Notes: generated by a model from the letters alone, not told the origin. A stretch of 64,000 nucleotides of DNA from Anabaena minutissima FACHB-250 (GCF_014697125.1 NZ_JACJRG010000005.1:62001-126000); one strand, 5' to 3'. Counted from the stretch's first letter, positions 33,935 to 43,941 are shown. Numbers and translations are program-made.

Positions 33935-34183
33935 ACAGGTTCAAACTAAAAGTTAAACTGTAGAGAGTATAGCTGTAGTCATGAGACTGCTGAGGGCAAT
34001 TATCTCACTGTTGCTGCGGCTTACTACCTTGGTGTGCCAGTATACTCCAATTTATCGTTAATATACCCACAGATTTGAAAATGGGCATTGAGCATGGGAG
34101 TATCTACATCGATATTGGTCGAAGTAGTATATTCAAGGGTGCAGGGTAGAAAAAATAATGACTAATGACTCTTAACTAAAAAG

Positions 34184-35320
34184 ATGACGAGAAACGGTAT
34201 CGGTATTCGCACAGCACAAGTGCGTTCAGAACGGCTGACTGGCCAAATCCATGTATATGATGGTGTGGGCAAAGGGAAATCCCAAGCGGCTTTAGGGGTG
34301 GTTTTGCGCTCGATAGGTTTGGGAATCAACACACCGAATAATTCCAACCGAGTTTTACTGCTGCGGTTTTTAAAAGGGCCAGAACGGGATTATGACGAAG
34401 ATGGAGCGATCGCTGCTTTACAGCGCGGATTTCCTCATTTAATTGATCAAGTCCGCACTGGGAGAGCAGAATTTTTTGGCGTAGAAGAAATCACAGCCTT
34501 TGATCGCGCCGAAGCAGCAAGGGGTTGGGACGTAGCCAAAGGCGCGATCGCTTCTGGTTTATATTCCGTCGTCGTCTTAGATGAACTTAACCCCGTTCTC
34601 GATTTGGGTTTACTCTCAGTTGATGAAGTAGTACGGACACTCAAAGCTAAACCCCAAGAGTTAGAAATCATCGCCACCGGACGCGCTGCGCCGCAACAAC
34701 TACTAGATATTGCGGATTTACACTCAGAAATGAAACCACAACACCATCCCACCGCCACACAATTATTAATGAATGGGATTGAAATTTATACAGGTGCAGG
34801 TAAGGGTAAATCTACCAGTGCTTTAGGCAAAGCCTTACAAGCTATAGGTAGAGGTATCAATCACCCAGGCTCAACCCGTGTATTAATTATGCAGTGGCTC
34901 AAAGGTGGTAGCGGCTATACAGAAGATGCAGCGATCGCCGCTTTGCGACAATCATATCCTGAAGTCGTCGATCATCAACGCTGTGGTCGAGATGCGATCG
35001 TCTGGCGCAATTCCCGGCAAGAGTTGGACTATGTAGAAGCCGAACGGGGTTGGGAAATCGCCAAAATTGCGATCGCTTCTGGCTTATATAAAACCATCAT
35101 CCTCGATGAACTCAATCCCACTGTGGATTTAGAACTACTTCCCGTTGATCCCATTGTCCAAGCTTTACTCCGCAAACCCCGCGATACCGAAATTATTATT
35201 ACCGGACGCTGCCAAAATCACCCCGCCTACTTTGATTTAGCCAGCATTCATTCAGAAGTTTATTGTCACAAGCACTATGCTAACCACGGTGTAGAACTTA
35301 AACGAGGCGTAGATTTTTAA
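34184..35320 (+). CDS. Tandem CobO/BtuR-like P-loop protein (two copies in one chain)
   Basis: 378 residues made of two homologous halves. The first (about 12-195) has VYDGVGKGKSQAALGVVLRS and VVLDELNPVLDLGLL; the second (about 203-378) has IYTGAGKGKSTSALGKALQA and IILDELNPTVDLELL. Each half matches corrinoid adenosyltransferase of the CobO/CobA type, which transfers adenosyl from ATP to cob(I)alamin precursors. In the first half the Walker A Thr is replaced by Gln (GKGKSQ), so the two halves may differ in ATP binding. Whether the fusion still makes adenosylcobalamin is not known. It is divergent from fraC. Confidence 0.85.
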   Translation: MTRNGIGIRTAQVRSERLTGQIHVYDGVGKGKSQAALGVVLRSIGLGINTPNNSNRVLLLRFLKGPERDYDEDGAIAALQRGFPHLIDQVRTGRAEFFGVEEITAFDRAEAARGWDVAKGAIASGLYSVVVLDELNPVLDLGLLSVDEVVRTLKAKPQELEIIATGRAAPQQLLDIADLHSEMKPQHHPTATQLLMNGIEIYTGAGKGKSTSALGKALQAIGRGINHPGSTRVLIMQWLKGGSGYTEDAAIAALRQSYPEVVDHQRCGRDAIVWRNSRQELDYVEAERGWEIAKIAIASGLYKTIILDELNPTVDLELLPVDPIVQALLRKPRDTEIIITGRCQNHPAYFDLASIHSEVYCHKHYANHGVELKRGVDF

Positions 35321-35379
35321 GATTATTCAACAGTCATTAGCTTATAGACTATTGACTATGGACTGTTGACTCTTGACTT

Positions 35380-35490
35380 ATGGAAAATCAAAACTTGCTC
35401 GATTTGGTGATAGGAGGACTAGGGATCGCTATTCTTGGTGGTGGGATGTTAATGATGTTTACAACCATATTCACCACCAAAAATCGATAA
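35380..35490 (+). CDS. Possible 36-residue single-span membrane protein
   Basis: The ATG at 35380 opens a 36-codon frame: a short polar N terminus (MENQNLLD), one hydrophobic helix rich in Gly, Ile and Met, and a polar TTKNR tail. This is the plan of small thylakoid or plasma-membrane subunits, but I do not recognise a specific one. Heptamer-like repeats precede it and no ribosome binding site is clear. Confidence 0.4.
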   Translation: MENQNLLDLVIGGLGIAILGGGMLMMFTTIFTTKNR

Positions 35491-35537
35491 TCCTACTGCC
35501 AAGATACATAAGATAATTGTCTAATATAACGCCTGTA

Positions 35538-35560
35538 GAGACGTTGCAGTGCAACGTCTC
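35538..35560. repeat. GAGACGTTGC palindrome
   Basis: Perfect 10-bp arms with a 3-base loop. It belongs to a family of GTAGAGACG hairpins also at 43911-43941 and 60247-60268. Confidence 0.85.
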
Positions 35561-35650
35561 CTCAATACCCAATTCCCGATGCCCAATAACCCAATACAAG
35601 TTGAAAATTTGATAAAAAAATTTAAAATAAGGGTTTGGCTGAGGTGCATG

Positions 35651-36571
35651 ATGAAAATAGCAATAACTGGCGCAACAGGATTTGTGGGTAGTCGGTTGGT
35701 AGAAAGACTCCACCAACAAAGTCATCAAATATTGATATTAACGAGAAACACTACTTCTGCTCGCAAGGTGTTTCCAGCAGAAGTTTTTACTAATGTAGAG
35801 ATTGTTGCCTACGCACCTACTACATCTGGTGCTTGGCAAGATGCCATTGCAGGCTGTGATGGCGTAGTTAACTTAGCTGGTGAACCAATAGCCGAGAAAC
35901 GTTGGACACCAGAAGAAAAACAAGCAATCCTCAATAGCCGCCAGTTAGGCACACAAAAAATCGTCGAGGCGATAGCCAAAGCTAACCCTAAGCCTAGTGT
36001 GTTAGTTAATGCTTCCGCTATTGGCTATTACGGCACTAGTGAAACCGCTACCTTTGATGAAAGTAGCCCATCTGGTAAAGATTTTCTGGCTAAAGTTTGC
36101 CAAGCCTGGGAAGCAGAAGCCCAAAAAGTGAAAGATGCTGGTGTCCGCTTAGTAATTTTGCGCTTTGGGATTGTACTAGGATTGGGTGGGGCTTTAGGTA
36201 AAATGATCACCCCATTTAAACTCTTTGCTGGGGGGCCTATTGGTAGCGGTAGGCAATGGTTTTCCTGGATTCACATAGACGACTTGGTAAGCTTGATTGT
36301 CCAAGCCCTTACAAAGCCAGACATGGAGGGTGTCTATAATGCTACTGCCCCCAATCCAGTACGGATGAATGATTTAAGCCAAACTATGGGGGAAGTGATG
36401 AATCGCCCCTCCTGGCTACCTGTCCCTGGATTTGCCTTGGAAGCACTGTTAGGAGATGGCGCGATCGTTGTGTTAGAAGGGCAACAAGTTCTACCTAAAC
36501 TTACTTTAGAAACTGGCTTTGAATATCAGTATCCTAAGTTACAGCCAGCCTTGAAGAATATTTTGCATTAG
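35651..36571 (+). CDS. TIGR01777 epimerase-like protein
   Basis: 306 residues from the second of two adjacent ATGs, 6 bases after GAGG; a longer in-frame extension upstream is not credible. MKIAITGATGFVGSRLV is the NAD(P)-binding Rossmann start; then AGCDGVVNLAGEPIAEKRW, VNASAIGYYGT and the C-terminal WFSWIHIDDLV are the TIGR01777 (extended SDR) signature. The family includes plant SulA/GC1, linked to plastid division, and cyanobacterial homologues linked to cell division. The reaction is unknown. Confidence 0.88.
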   Translation: MKIAITGATGFVGSRLVERLHQQSHQILILTRNTTSARKVFPAEVFTNVEIVAYAPTTSGAWQDAIAGCDGVVNLAGEPIAEKRWTPEEKQAILNSRQLGTQKIVEAIAKANPKPSVLVNASAIGYYGTSETATFDESSPSGKDFLAKVCQAWEAEAQKVKDAGVRLVILRFGIVLGLGGALGKMITPFKLFAGGPIGSGRQWFSWIHIDDLVSLIVQALTKPDMEGVYNATAPNPVRMNDLSQTMGEVMNRPSWLPVPGFALEALLGDGAIVVLEGQQVLPKLTLETGFEYQYPKLQPALKNILH

Positions 36572-36631
36572 AGTCAATAGTCCACAGCCAAAAGTTGAGG
36601 TGATATTTAACTGTTGACTAATGACTAATAA

Positions 36632-36877
36632 CTATTGACTAGAAAGAAACTTCCTAGATACCCAACTAATCAAACCACTGAGAAGCGCACCCCCCATCAG
36701 GATACCAATGGCTGGGTTAAATACGGGTTGCCAAAGTTTGTGCCACAAATCCAACCCTAGGTTGACTCCGCTTGCATCACCCATAACTGCGATCGCAAAC
36801 CAAGCAAACCCAAAAAAAACTAAAAACACATCCGCAACTAAAATCAAGTTAAGCCAATTTAACAGTTTATCTTTCAT
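36632..36877 (-). CDS. Small two-span membrane protein
   Basis: 81 residues with two hydrophobic helices (about 10-32 and 53-73), separated by a loop DASGVNLGLDLWHKLWQPVF. It looks like a conserved cyanobacterial membrane protein of unknown function, often annotated as hypothetical. Upstream lies a short repeat array (GGGGACT and GATTTTA types). The gene is convergent with the TIGR01777 gene. Confidence 0.65.
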   Translation of the reverse strand: MKDKLLNWLNLILVADVFLVFFGFAWFAIAVMGDASGVNLGLDLWHKLWQPVFNPAIGILMGGALLSGLISWVSRKFLSSQ

Positions 36878-36879
36878 AG

Positions 36880-36998
36880 GGGACTGGGGACTGGGGACTA
36901 GGAATTTTAGATTTTAGATTTTAGATTTTGGATTGAATAATCTCAAATCCACTCATTGCAAATCCACTCATTGAAAAGTTGGGGACAGGGGACTGGGG
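36880..36998. repeat. Mixed short tandem repeats
   Basis: GGGGACT heptamers, then GATTTTA units (36905-36930), two TCCACTCATTG units and another GGGGACT group. It lies between two minus-strand genes. Confidence 0.85.
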
Positions 36999-37093
36999 AT
37001 TGGGTACAGAGAAGAAGAGAGCAGAGTGTCAAAGGGTAATACTTATAATGGTATTCTCCCCTGCTCCCCTGCTCCCCTGCTTCCTCCTATCTT

Positions 37094-37516
37094 CTACTCA
37101 CCTAAAACCCAGGCTTTGACTTTTGCCAAACTCTGCCAATCAGGTTTTCTGCTAAAACCATCTTCAATACTATTTTGAATTTCCTCCCGCCATTCTGGAT
37201 TTACCAAAATTAATTGGTTGGCAACATCAATGTGTTGTCTGATACCTTTTTGGTTAGTTTCCAGCATAGCTACAGCGAGATTAACTCTCGCTTGGGGATC
37301 TTGAGGGTTTAACTTTACTGCTTTTTGGGCAGCCTTCAATGCCAAGGTGTATTTATCTTCTAGAAGATATAACCAAGCTAAACAAATCCATGCTGCACCT
37401 GTTTTCGGAGAGCGATCGCACACTTCTTTAAACACAGGGATTAAATCAGTAGCGGGTTCTCCGGCTTTATAACGAGACAAACCTGTATCAAACAGGGATT
37501 CTACTGTTTGAGTCAT
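37094..37516 (-). CDS. TPR-repeat protein
   Basis: 140 residues. A tetratricopeptide pair runs over about residues 35-90: TGAAWICLAWLYLLEDKYTLAL and KAAQKAVKLNPQDPQARVNLA, followed by a helical tail. TPRs mediate protein-protein contact; no partner is evident. Small single-domain TPR proteins are frequent in cyanobacteria, where several help assemble photosynthetic complexes. It is followed on the minus strand 98 bases after the A-type Fe-S carrier gene and may share its transcript. Confidence 0.8.
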   Translation of the reverse strand: MTQTVESLFDTGLSRYKAGEPATDLIPVFKEVCDRSPKTGAAWICLAWLYLLEDKYTLALKAAQKAVKLNPQDPQARVNLAVAMLETNQKGIRQHIDVANQLILVNPEWREEIQNSIEDGFSRKPDWQSLAKVKAWVLGE

Positions 37517-37614
37517 AGAAAATTAATCAATGGTCAATAGTCAATAGCTAATCATAGTCCTAAGTCAGCAGTCTATAGCCAAAAATTCTGCCAAACTGAA
37601 CTATAGACTATGGA

Positions 37615-37971
37615 CTAAACACCAAATGATTTGCCACAACCGCAGGTTTGATTAGCATTGGGGTTAGTGAATTGGAAACCACCACCAATCATGGCATCGC
37701 TGTAATCGAGCATTAAACCGTAAAGATATAATAAGCTCTTCTTGTCGCAAACTATCTTAAAGCCATCGTAATCAAATACTTCGTCCTGGGGAGTGATTTG
37801 GCTTTCTTGTTCAAAGTCCATCATATAAGACATTCCAGAGCAGCCACCTTGACGGACTCCTACTCGTAAGCATAAGTCTTGGCCTTGCTTATCCTGGAGG
37901 GATTTTACTTGGCGCAGAGCGGCTTGACTCAACTGTATGCCGCTTTGTTGAGATTGTGTTACTTGTGTCAT
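37615..37971 (-). CDS. A-type iron-sulfur carrier (IscA/SufA-like)
   Basis: 118 residues. The three conserved cysteines are in [13 protein letters not shown] (near residue 44) and in [12 protein letters not shown] at the C terminus. A-type carriers bind Fe or Fe-S clusters and pass them to target apoproteins during maturation. Length and motifs are those of the cyanobacterial IscA/SufA group; the exact paralogue (IscA or SufA) cannot be fixed from sequence alone. It is upstream of the TPR gene on the same strand and divergent from the DUF6930 gene. Confidence 0.92.
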   Translation of the reverse strand: MTQVTQSQQSGIQLSQAALRQVKSLQDKQGQDLCLRVGVRQGGCSGMSYMMDFEQESQITPQDEVFDYDGFKIVCDKKSLLYLYGLMLDYSDAMIGGGFQFTNPNANQTCGCGKSFGV

Positions 37972-38278
37972 CCGCTTTTCCGACTCCTTAAATGGTTAAA
38001 AATACCGTATTTGGATTGTCTAGCAATTTTTGTATATATTCTAGCGATAATGATGATGCTAATTGCCAAAATGTAAACACTCCGTTAAAAGCAGCCAAAG
38101 GTTTTTATTCTAGAATTGAGAGACTCGGTATGTTTAGAGATTGGGTATTTTTTAAAGATACATCCCTGTGACAACTTGAGTCGCCAATACCTTCAGGTAA
38201 AGCCAGGAAAATGTTATTCGTGGCTAGCCACTTCCCAAAGGTTACTTTTATATTGCTTCTTTTTGGTTAACTCGCTCT

Positions 38279-39919
38279 ATGACAAGTTTTAATCGCTCTA
38301 CCAGTCGTCGGCTGAAGAAATTAACGCAAATTCCTTCTGTGTGGGAGGGCGATCGCCGTCCGTTGTCATCACCAACCCAGCATTCCCACTCAGAGGACAA
38401 GGGCGAATGTATTCTTTGGGTGGATGGTTCACAAGGTATGGTTCGGGGAATGGATGTAATATCTCCAGACACTGGCCCAGAAGCGATCGTTCGCACCTTA
38501 ATGCGGGCGATGGAACATCCCCAAAGTCCGGCGAAACCCGCTAGACCCCAAAGAATTGTCGTTAAAGATCGCGAGATCCAGTTTTACCTGCGTGGCGTAC
38601 TCCAAGATTTAGATATCGCCATTGACTATGCACCAGAATTACCTTTAATTGATGAACTATTTCGCGGATTTGCAGAAATTATCGACAATCAAACTCCTGA
38701 TTTACCTCCACAGTATGCCCAAGCATTACACAATAAAGCATTTGCGATGTGGGAAGCAGCTCCTTGGGAATATTTGGAAGAGCAACAAATCTTGTCTATA
38801 GAGATTAATAAATGGGATGTTGGCACACTCTACGCCTCAATCATGGGAATGTTGGGGATGGAGTATGGCATTTTGTTTTACCGTTCAGAAGATTCTCTCA
38901 AGCGATTTCGTGCCGCAGTTTTACAGGATGATGATTCTCAAGGGCATTTAGAAGAGGCTTTTCTCAAACAAGATTGTCTGTTTCTGACTTTTGATACTGA
39001 GGAGGAAGAAGAAGATGATGATGATGAATTTGAGGATTTAGCTGATTTAGCTCTATCAGAAATTACCCCGACCTTTGGCACTATACACCCACTAGAAGGG
39101 CTAAGATCGGTTTTATATGAAGAAGAAGCAATAGTAATCTTCTTAGCTTTAGAGAGTCTTTCCCGCTTTATTCGTGACCATCGTCATCAGCTTTTTGCAG
39201 AAGAATTCCCTAGTCTGAGTCATCGCTATCGCATTTCTTTACCGGAAGCGAAGGAAGAAACTAAAACAGTATCTGTCACTGTTGCTACTATGCCGGAACT
39301 CGCCGCCGAATTAGAAGAAATGGCAGATTTAACTGCGTCAGAAGAAGAAATAGATGAGCTAGACTCAAGTGATTTTCGTTCGCTGCGAGATGACTTAATC
39401 CCAGAAGACTCTTTTCTCAGCTTGGGAGTCATCTCTTGGGAGATGCTGGAGTGTCTGCGAAAGGGAGTCACCTATCACCAAGCTGGTGAGATTAAACCTG
39501 TGGGTGATGGATTACCCGTAATTTTAATTCAAACTTCTCGCCCGAAAGCTAAAACTGTTATTGAAAGCATGGAAGCAGCTGGTGGTCTTAATGCTATTTG
39601 CTTTAATCCCGGTGCTGATCCTTTCGATGGCGATCGCTATGATTTAGGTTTATTACAAACACAAAATGGTGAATTATTTCTCTTCGGCGAATTTTTAGAT
39701 GAAGACCCTATCCATGTAGAAGCTCGCCAAAAATGGAATCAACGCTGTAAGCAGACCAAAGGTTATTGTGGGCTAATTATTGCCAAAGGCTTAACAGGTG
39801 CTTCCCGTGGCAATCCGCAATTGCGAGATATGATGGCTCTATTTGAAGCGCGATCGCTCTCACCCAAAGATTTAGGTATTGGTACTCTCCAATTAATGCC
39901 CCAATTTCAATTGGAATAG
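38279..39919 (+). CDS. DUF6930-type conserved cyanobacterial protein
   Basis: 546 residues, soluble, acidic. A first domain (about 40-190) begins CILWVDGSQGMVRGMDVISP and includes RIVVKDREIQFYLRGVLQDLD; a very acidic patch (EEEEEDDDDEFEDLADL) lies near residue 245, and a second acidic stretch (about 340-375) links to a C-terminal domain starting YHQAGEIKPVGDG. This is the widely conserved DUF6930 protein of cyanobacteria; its function is unknown. Monocistronic, with a long divergent promoter region before it. Confidence 0.8.
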   Translation: MTSFNRSTSRRLKKLTQIPSVWEGDRRPLSSPTQHSHSEDKGECILWVDGSQGMVRGMDVISPDTGPEAIVRTLMRAMEHPQSPAKPARPQRIVVKDREIQFYLRGVLQDLDIAIDYAPELPLIDELFRGFAEIIDNQTPDLPPQYAQALHNKAFAMWEAAPWEYLEEQQILSIEINKWDVGTLYASIMGMLGMEYGILFYRSEDSLKRFRAAVLQDDDSQGHLEEAFLKQDCLFLTFDTEEEEEDDDDEFEDLADLALSEITPTFGTIHPLEGLRSVLYEEEAIVIFLALESLSRFIRDHRHQLFAEEFPSLSHRYRISLPEAKEETKTVSVTVATMPELAAELEEMADLTASEEEIDELDSSDFRSLRDDLIPEDSFLSLGVISWEMLECLRKGVTYHQAGEIKPVGDGLPVILIQTSRPKAKTVIESMEAAGGLNAICFNPGADPFDGDRYDLGLLQTQNGELFLFGEFLDEDPIHVEARQKWNQRCKQTKGYCGLIIAKGLTGASRGNPQLRDMMALFEARSLSPKDLGIGTLQLMPQFQLE

Positions 39920-39968
39920 CAATTGGGATCATTAGCATCGATAGATTTCTAACTTATTTCCCTCATCT

Positions 39969-40003
39969 GCGATAGCGGCTATCTCTTCGGTAGCCGCTAT
40001 CGC
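39969..40003. terminator. Perfect 13-bp hairpin after the DUF6930 gene
   Basis: GCGATAGCGGCTA pairs exactly with TAGCCGCTATCGC across a 9-base loop. There is no T run, so it may stabilise or process the transcript end rather than terminate on its own. Confidence 0.55.
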
Positions 40004-41495
40004 TTCTCTGTCACCATACCGAGTTGCTAGGGAGTGCGAAGTGAAGAATACTTGTCACCTGTTTTTCTCCATTCACAGTCGATGTCATTACCTGGTGACT
40101 TCATCAAGTTTTCATAAACTCACCTATTTTCTAGTGATTTCTCATAACTAGGTGGGTAATTTAAAAGAGCAGATACTAATTTAGTAGACAGAGTAATTAC
40201 TAATGTCAATATTTGGTTATTTTAGAAAAATAAAATTTGGATAGAAAATCAACAAAAAATGATGTTTTTAAATTACATATCTTATGAAGTAGATATAAGG
40301 TTAATTAGAAATTCAAACAAAACTATTGTATCTTTATGTTTTTCTTATAAAGTTCTGAAAACATACAAATTATCCCTTTAATAAAGTTTTTCTAAAGCAC
40401 AAAAAACATGGCTATAATAGCCATACAGCAACTGCATAAAAAGCTGATGGATTAGTTTTCTAATTTATTGATTTAATAATGAACCCTAATGCAGATATTT
40501 GACGCTATTTATAGATAACCCAAGACATTGAATAACCTTATCTTAATTGCAGAATTAACTGCAAATGATGGTTAAAAATCTACAACTAAATAGTTGGCAA
40601 ATGCGAATATATTTTTGGTCGCGTTTGAAGAGTTTCAAGGTGTCAATCTTACAAGCAAAATACTGATTAGATTAAATCATAAACAGAGCAAGAAAACTTA
40701 TGAACAAATCAGCCAAAATGACAGGAACAAAATCAAAAAAAACTTATCATTATGACTTAAGCCGTAAAAATTCTCATCCAATTGGTGTATCTGCATCAAA
40801 TAGTAGTTGATACTTTGAATTTTAATTCTAAAAAATGGGGAATTATGTAAACTATTCAGGTGTTGTTTCTTTTTTTAGAGCATTAAACTACTGAATCAAA
40901 ATCATGTTTTGTCTTACTGCTAGTGACTCTGAGATTCTAAATCAATACTATAGCTGCTAACTTCAGGGCTAGAACTAATTGTCTAAACTTAGAATAAAAT
41001 AACTCAGAACCATCAAGCGGTGACTCTACAATTAAAGATTCATGTATTAGAAATACATCCAGATTAGATCATACCAGCTATCTAAGCTATCTCTTGTTTG
41101 TCTCTAATTTGAAGGGATGAGTTATGGAATATATTTCTATGGCAATGTATCTATATCATTGGAGAGAATAGCAATTTCGCAACTTTTAATAAATCAAAAC
41201 TCTGGAGAGATGAATTATATGGAAACTAATTAGCTTAACTTCATTGTTGAAATTTAATAGTCATAGTTAAGCCTCCTATGGCTAAAGAGATCCTCTTAAA
41301 CCGTGAGTCTGTACTATTATCCTCATCACCTAGTAGAGAGTTCTTCTATTTTCTTGAAAAACTGTGAACTATTTGATAAAACGAAAATTTTTCCTATGGT
41401 CGGTATCACTTGTTTCGCGACACAAATTCTGATAATCTTATCGTCTTCATCTTCAATTTAGTTGTTTTTGATGATGTTAATACACAGCAAATAGC
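40004..41495. other. Gene-poor AT-rich region of about 1.5 kb
   Basis: No frame longer than 60 codons has protein-like features. It contains two short frames (33 codons at 40565 and 36 codons at 40700) and several AT-rich palindromes. It may hold non-coding RNAs or long regulatory leaders, but nothing specific can be shown. Confidence 0.5.
40700..40810 (+). CDS. Candidate 36-residue peptide gene
   Basis: ATG at 40700, TGA at 40810. The first 15 residues are Lys/Thr/Ser-rich and basic (MNKSAKMTGTKSKKTYHY), then DLSRKNSHPIGVSASNSS follows. It is soluble, with no signal peptide or membrane span. Its compositional contrast with the AT-rich surroundings argues mildly for a real peptide. There is no clear ribosome binding site and I recognise no homologue. 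Confidence 0.3.
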   Translation: MNKSAKMTGTKSKKTYHYDLSRKNSHPIGVSASNSS

Positions 41496-41501
41496 ATGAT
41501 A

Positions 41502-41672
41502 ATGACTAATAAAAAATGGGCCGTTAAACGTATAACTGTGAATTTAGCTGCACAGGAAGCAGAGAAATTAGAAAAATACTGTCAACAGACAGGTAGACCT
41601 GCAACTGATGTAATTCGGGAACTGATTAGAAGTTTACCTGTATCAGATGACAGCAAAGAAGTGAGTAGGTAG
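41502..41672 (+). CDS. Ribbon-helix-helix (CopG/MetJ-like) small DNA-binding protein
   Basis: 56 residues from ATG 41502 (ATG 41496 is a two-codon longer alternative). The strand KRITVNLAAQEAEKLEKYC and the helix-turn-helix TGRPATDVIRELIRSLP are the standard RHH layout, so it should bind DNA as a dimer, as antitoxin-type or plasmid-type repressors do. No toxin gene is beside it. crtQ starts 281 bases downstream on the same strand, but control of crtQ by this protein would be speculation. Confidence 0.72.
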   Translation: MTNKKWAVKRITVNLAAQEAEKLEKYCQQTGRPATDVIRELIRSLPVSDDSKEVSR

Positions 41673-41953
41673 AGGATATTTTGATATTAAGGCAGGAAAT
41701 CTTTTGACTACTCAATAAATACCTATAAAGCGGTTTTAAATCCACTATTCTTGACAAAAATTTGTCTAATGGAAAACATACGCTTTAGATTAAGTGCATC
41801 TAGCCACTGACAATTAGCAGGTTAATACAATCATATTGATCATCAGGTGCATAACTTTGCCGTCCCTCAAAATAATGCGTCGCTAGAGATAAGTAGCAAA
41901 TTCCGACACCAACCCAGTTACAATTTGTAAAGAAACTGAAAAGGAAAGACGGA

Positions 41954-43393
41954 ATGCGCGTTGCAATTGTAGGTGCGGGATTGGCTGGGCTAGCAACCGC
42001 AGTGGATTTAGCTGATGCCGGCTGTGAAGTCCAGATATTTGAGTCCCGTCCGTTTGTTGGGGGTAAAGTTGGCAGTTGGATTGATGCTGATGGCAACCAC
42101 GTTGAAATGGGGCTACACGTATTCTTTGGGTGCTACTACCAACTGTTCGATCTCATGAAAAAAGTAGGGGCGTTATCAAATTTACGCCTCAAAGAACACA
42201 CCCACACTTTTATCAACACGGGGGGACGCACTGGTGCTTTGGATTTTCGCTTCTTCACAGGTGCGCCTTTTAATGGGTTGAAAGCATTTTTTACAACTTC
42301 TCAACTCTCATTACAGGATAAGCTACAAAATGCGATCGCTCTCGGTACTAGTCCTATCGTGCGGGGATTAGTAGACTTTGAAGGAGCGATGAGAACCATC
42401 CGCAACTTAGATAAAGTTAGTTTTGCTGATTGGTTTCGCAGTCATGGCGGTAGCGAAGGCAGTATTAAAAGGATGTGGAATCCCATTGCTTACGCTTTGG
42501 GATTTATCGATTGCGAAAATATGTCAGCCCGTTGTATGTTAACCATCTTCCAATTTTTCGCAGTTCGCACCGAAGCTTCCATACTGCGAATGTTGGAAGG
42601 TTCTCCTGATGAATACCTCCACAAACCCATCCTGAAATATTTAGCAGATAGAGGTACAAAAGTTTACACTCGCCGCCAAGTCCGAGAAATTCAGTTTGCT
42701 GAAGTAGAGGGACAAACTCATGTCACTGGTATAGTAGTTGCCCAAGGTGACACAACAGAATTGATTACGGCCGATGCCTATGTTTGTGCTTGTGATGTGC
42801 CAGGAATTCAGCGCGTCTTACCCCAAGAATGGCGCAAGTGGTCAGAATTCGACAATATTTATAAATTAGATGCCGTACCAGTTGCCACTGTACAGTTGAG
42901 ATTTGATGGTTGGGTAACGGAACTGCAAGATGGGGAGAAGCGTAAACAACTAGATCAGGCAGCCGGCATAGATAATTTACTCTATACGGCTGACGCTGAT
43001 TTTTCTTGTTTTGCGGATTTAGCTTTGACTAGCCCTAGTGATTATTATCGGCAAGGACAGGGGTCATTGTTACAGCTAGTGTTAACACCGGGAGATCCTT
43101 TTATTAAAGAAAGTAACGAAGCGATCGCCCAGCACGTCCTTAAGCAAGTTCATGAACTGTTCCCCTCATCACGGGAGTTGAATATGACTTGGTACAGCGT
43201 GGTGAAATTGGCTCAATCCCTATACCGCGAAGCACCAGGAATGGATGTGTACCGTCCTCATCAAAAAACTCCTGTGCCTAACTTCTTCCTAGCAGGTAGT
43301 TATACTCAGCAAGACTACATCGATAGCATGGAAGGGGCAACACTTTCTGGACGACAGGCAGCAAAAGTCATCTTAGAAAATATTAAACAATAG
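41954..43393 (+). CDS. crtQ: Zeta-carotene desaturase (plant/cyanobacterial type)
   Basis: 479 residues. The FAD-binding Rossmann N terminus is [20 protein letters not shown] with the acidic ribose-binding [33 protein letters not shown] separates it from phytoene desaturase CrtP; the C-terminal flavin motif reads [20 protein letters not shown]. The enzyme introduces two double bonds into zeta-carotene on the way to lycopene, at the membrane. The downstream SRPBCC gene (39-base gap) is its usual neighbour in cyanobacteria, so the two are probably one operon. Confidence 0.95.
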   Translation: MRVAIVGAGLAGLATAVDLADAGCEVQIFESRPFVGGKVGSWIDADGNHVEMGLHVFFGCYYQLFDLMKKVGALSNLRLKEHTHTFINTGGRTGALDFRFFTGAPFNGLKAFFTTSQLSLQDKLQNAIALGTSPIVRGLVDFEGAMRTIRNLDKVSFADWFRSHGGSEGSIKRMWNPIAYALGFIDCENMSARCMLTIFQFFAVRTEASILRMLEGSPDEYLHKPILKYLADRGTKVYTRRQVREIQFAEVEGQTHVTGIVVAQGDTTELITADAYVCACDVPGIQRVLPQEWRKWSEFDNIYKLDAVPVATVQLRFDGWVTELQDGEKRKQLDQAAGIDNLLYTADADFSCFADLALTSPSDYYRQGQGSLLQLVLTPGDPFIKESNEAIAQHVLKQVHELFPSSRELNMTWYSVVKLAQSLYREAPGMDVYRPHQKTPVPNFFLAGSYTQQDYIDSMEGATLSGRQAAKVILENIKQ

Positions 43394-43432
43394 AGTTATA
43401 GGTTAATCCCATCAAATACAAACCGAAAAATA

Positions 43433-43876
43433 ATGGCTGACTGGCTAGAGCATAGCGTACAGGTAGAAGTAGAAGCTCCCATAGATTTAGTATGGGGTTT
43501 ATGGTCTGATTTGGAGCAAATGCCCAAGTGGATGAAGTGGATTGATTCAGTGAAAATTCTGCCTGATAATCCAGATATCTCGCTCTGGAAATTGAGTACA
43601 GGCGGATTGGAATTTACTTGGAAATCTCGCATCCTCAAAGTTGTCCCCAACCAAATTATTCAGTGGGAATCTGTGGATGGGTTGCCTAATCAGGGAGCAA
43701 TCCGCTTTTACGATCGCCATACTAGTAGCATCGTTAAAATGACTATTTCCTATGCTATTCCTGGTTTACTGGGCAAAATCATGGATAACCTATTTTTAGG
43801 GCGAGCCGTGGAATCTACGATCCAAGCTGATTTAGAGAGGTTTAAGGAATATGCTTTGAATGCGAAAGCAAGTTGA
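43433..43876 (+). CDS. SRPBCC-family (polyketide cyclase/START-like) protein
   Basis: 147 residues. VQVEVEAPIDLVWGLWSDLEQ at the start and RFYDRHTSSIVKMTISYAIP in the middle are typical of the START/Bet v1-like fold, a lipid- or isoprenoid-binding cavity. In other cyanobacteria the same gene follows crtQ, so a role in handling carotenoid intermediates is plausible but unproved. A 14-bp perfect palindrome 34 bases downstream could close the transcript. Confidence 0.85.
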   Translation: MADWLEHSVQVEVEAPIDLVWGLWSDLEQMPKWMKWIDSVKILPDNPDISLWKLSTGGLEFTWKSRILKVVPNQIIQWESVDGLPNQGAIRFYDRHTSSIVKMTISYAIPGLLGKIMDNLFLGRAVESTIQADLERFKEYALNAKAS

Positions 43877-43910
43877 TGCCAGTTCAACAACAGGCACATC
43901 CGAAAAATAA

Positions 43911-43941
43911 TGTAGAGACGTAGCATTGCTACGTCTCTACA
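43911..43941. repeat. TGTAGAGACGTAGC palindrome
   Basis: Exact 14-bp inverted repeat with a 3-base loop (ATT). It lies at the end of the crtQ operon and may serve as its terminator, although it belongs to a mobile-looking hairpin family with two more members here. Confidence 0.9.
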
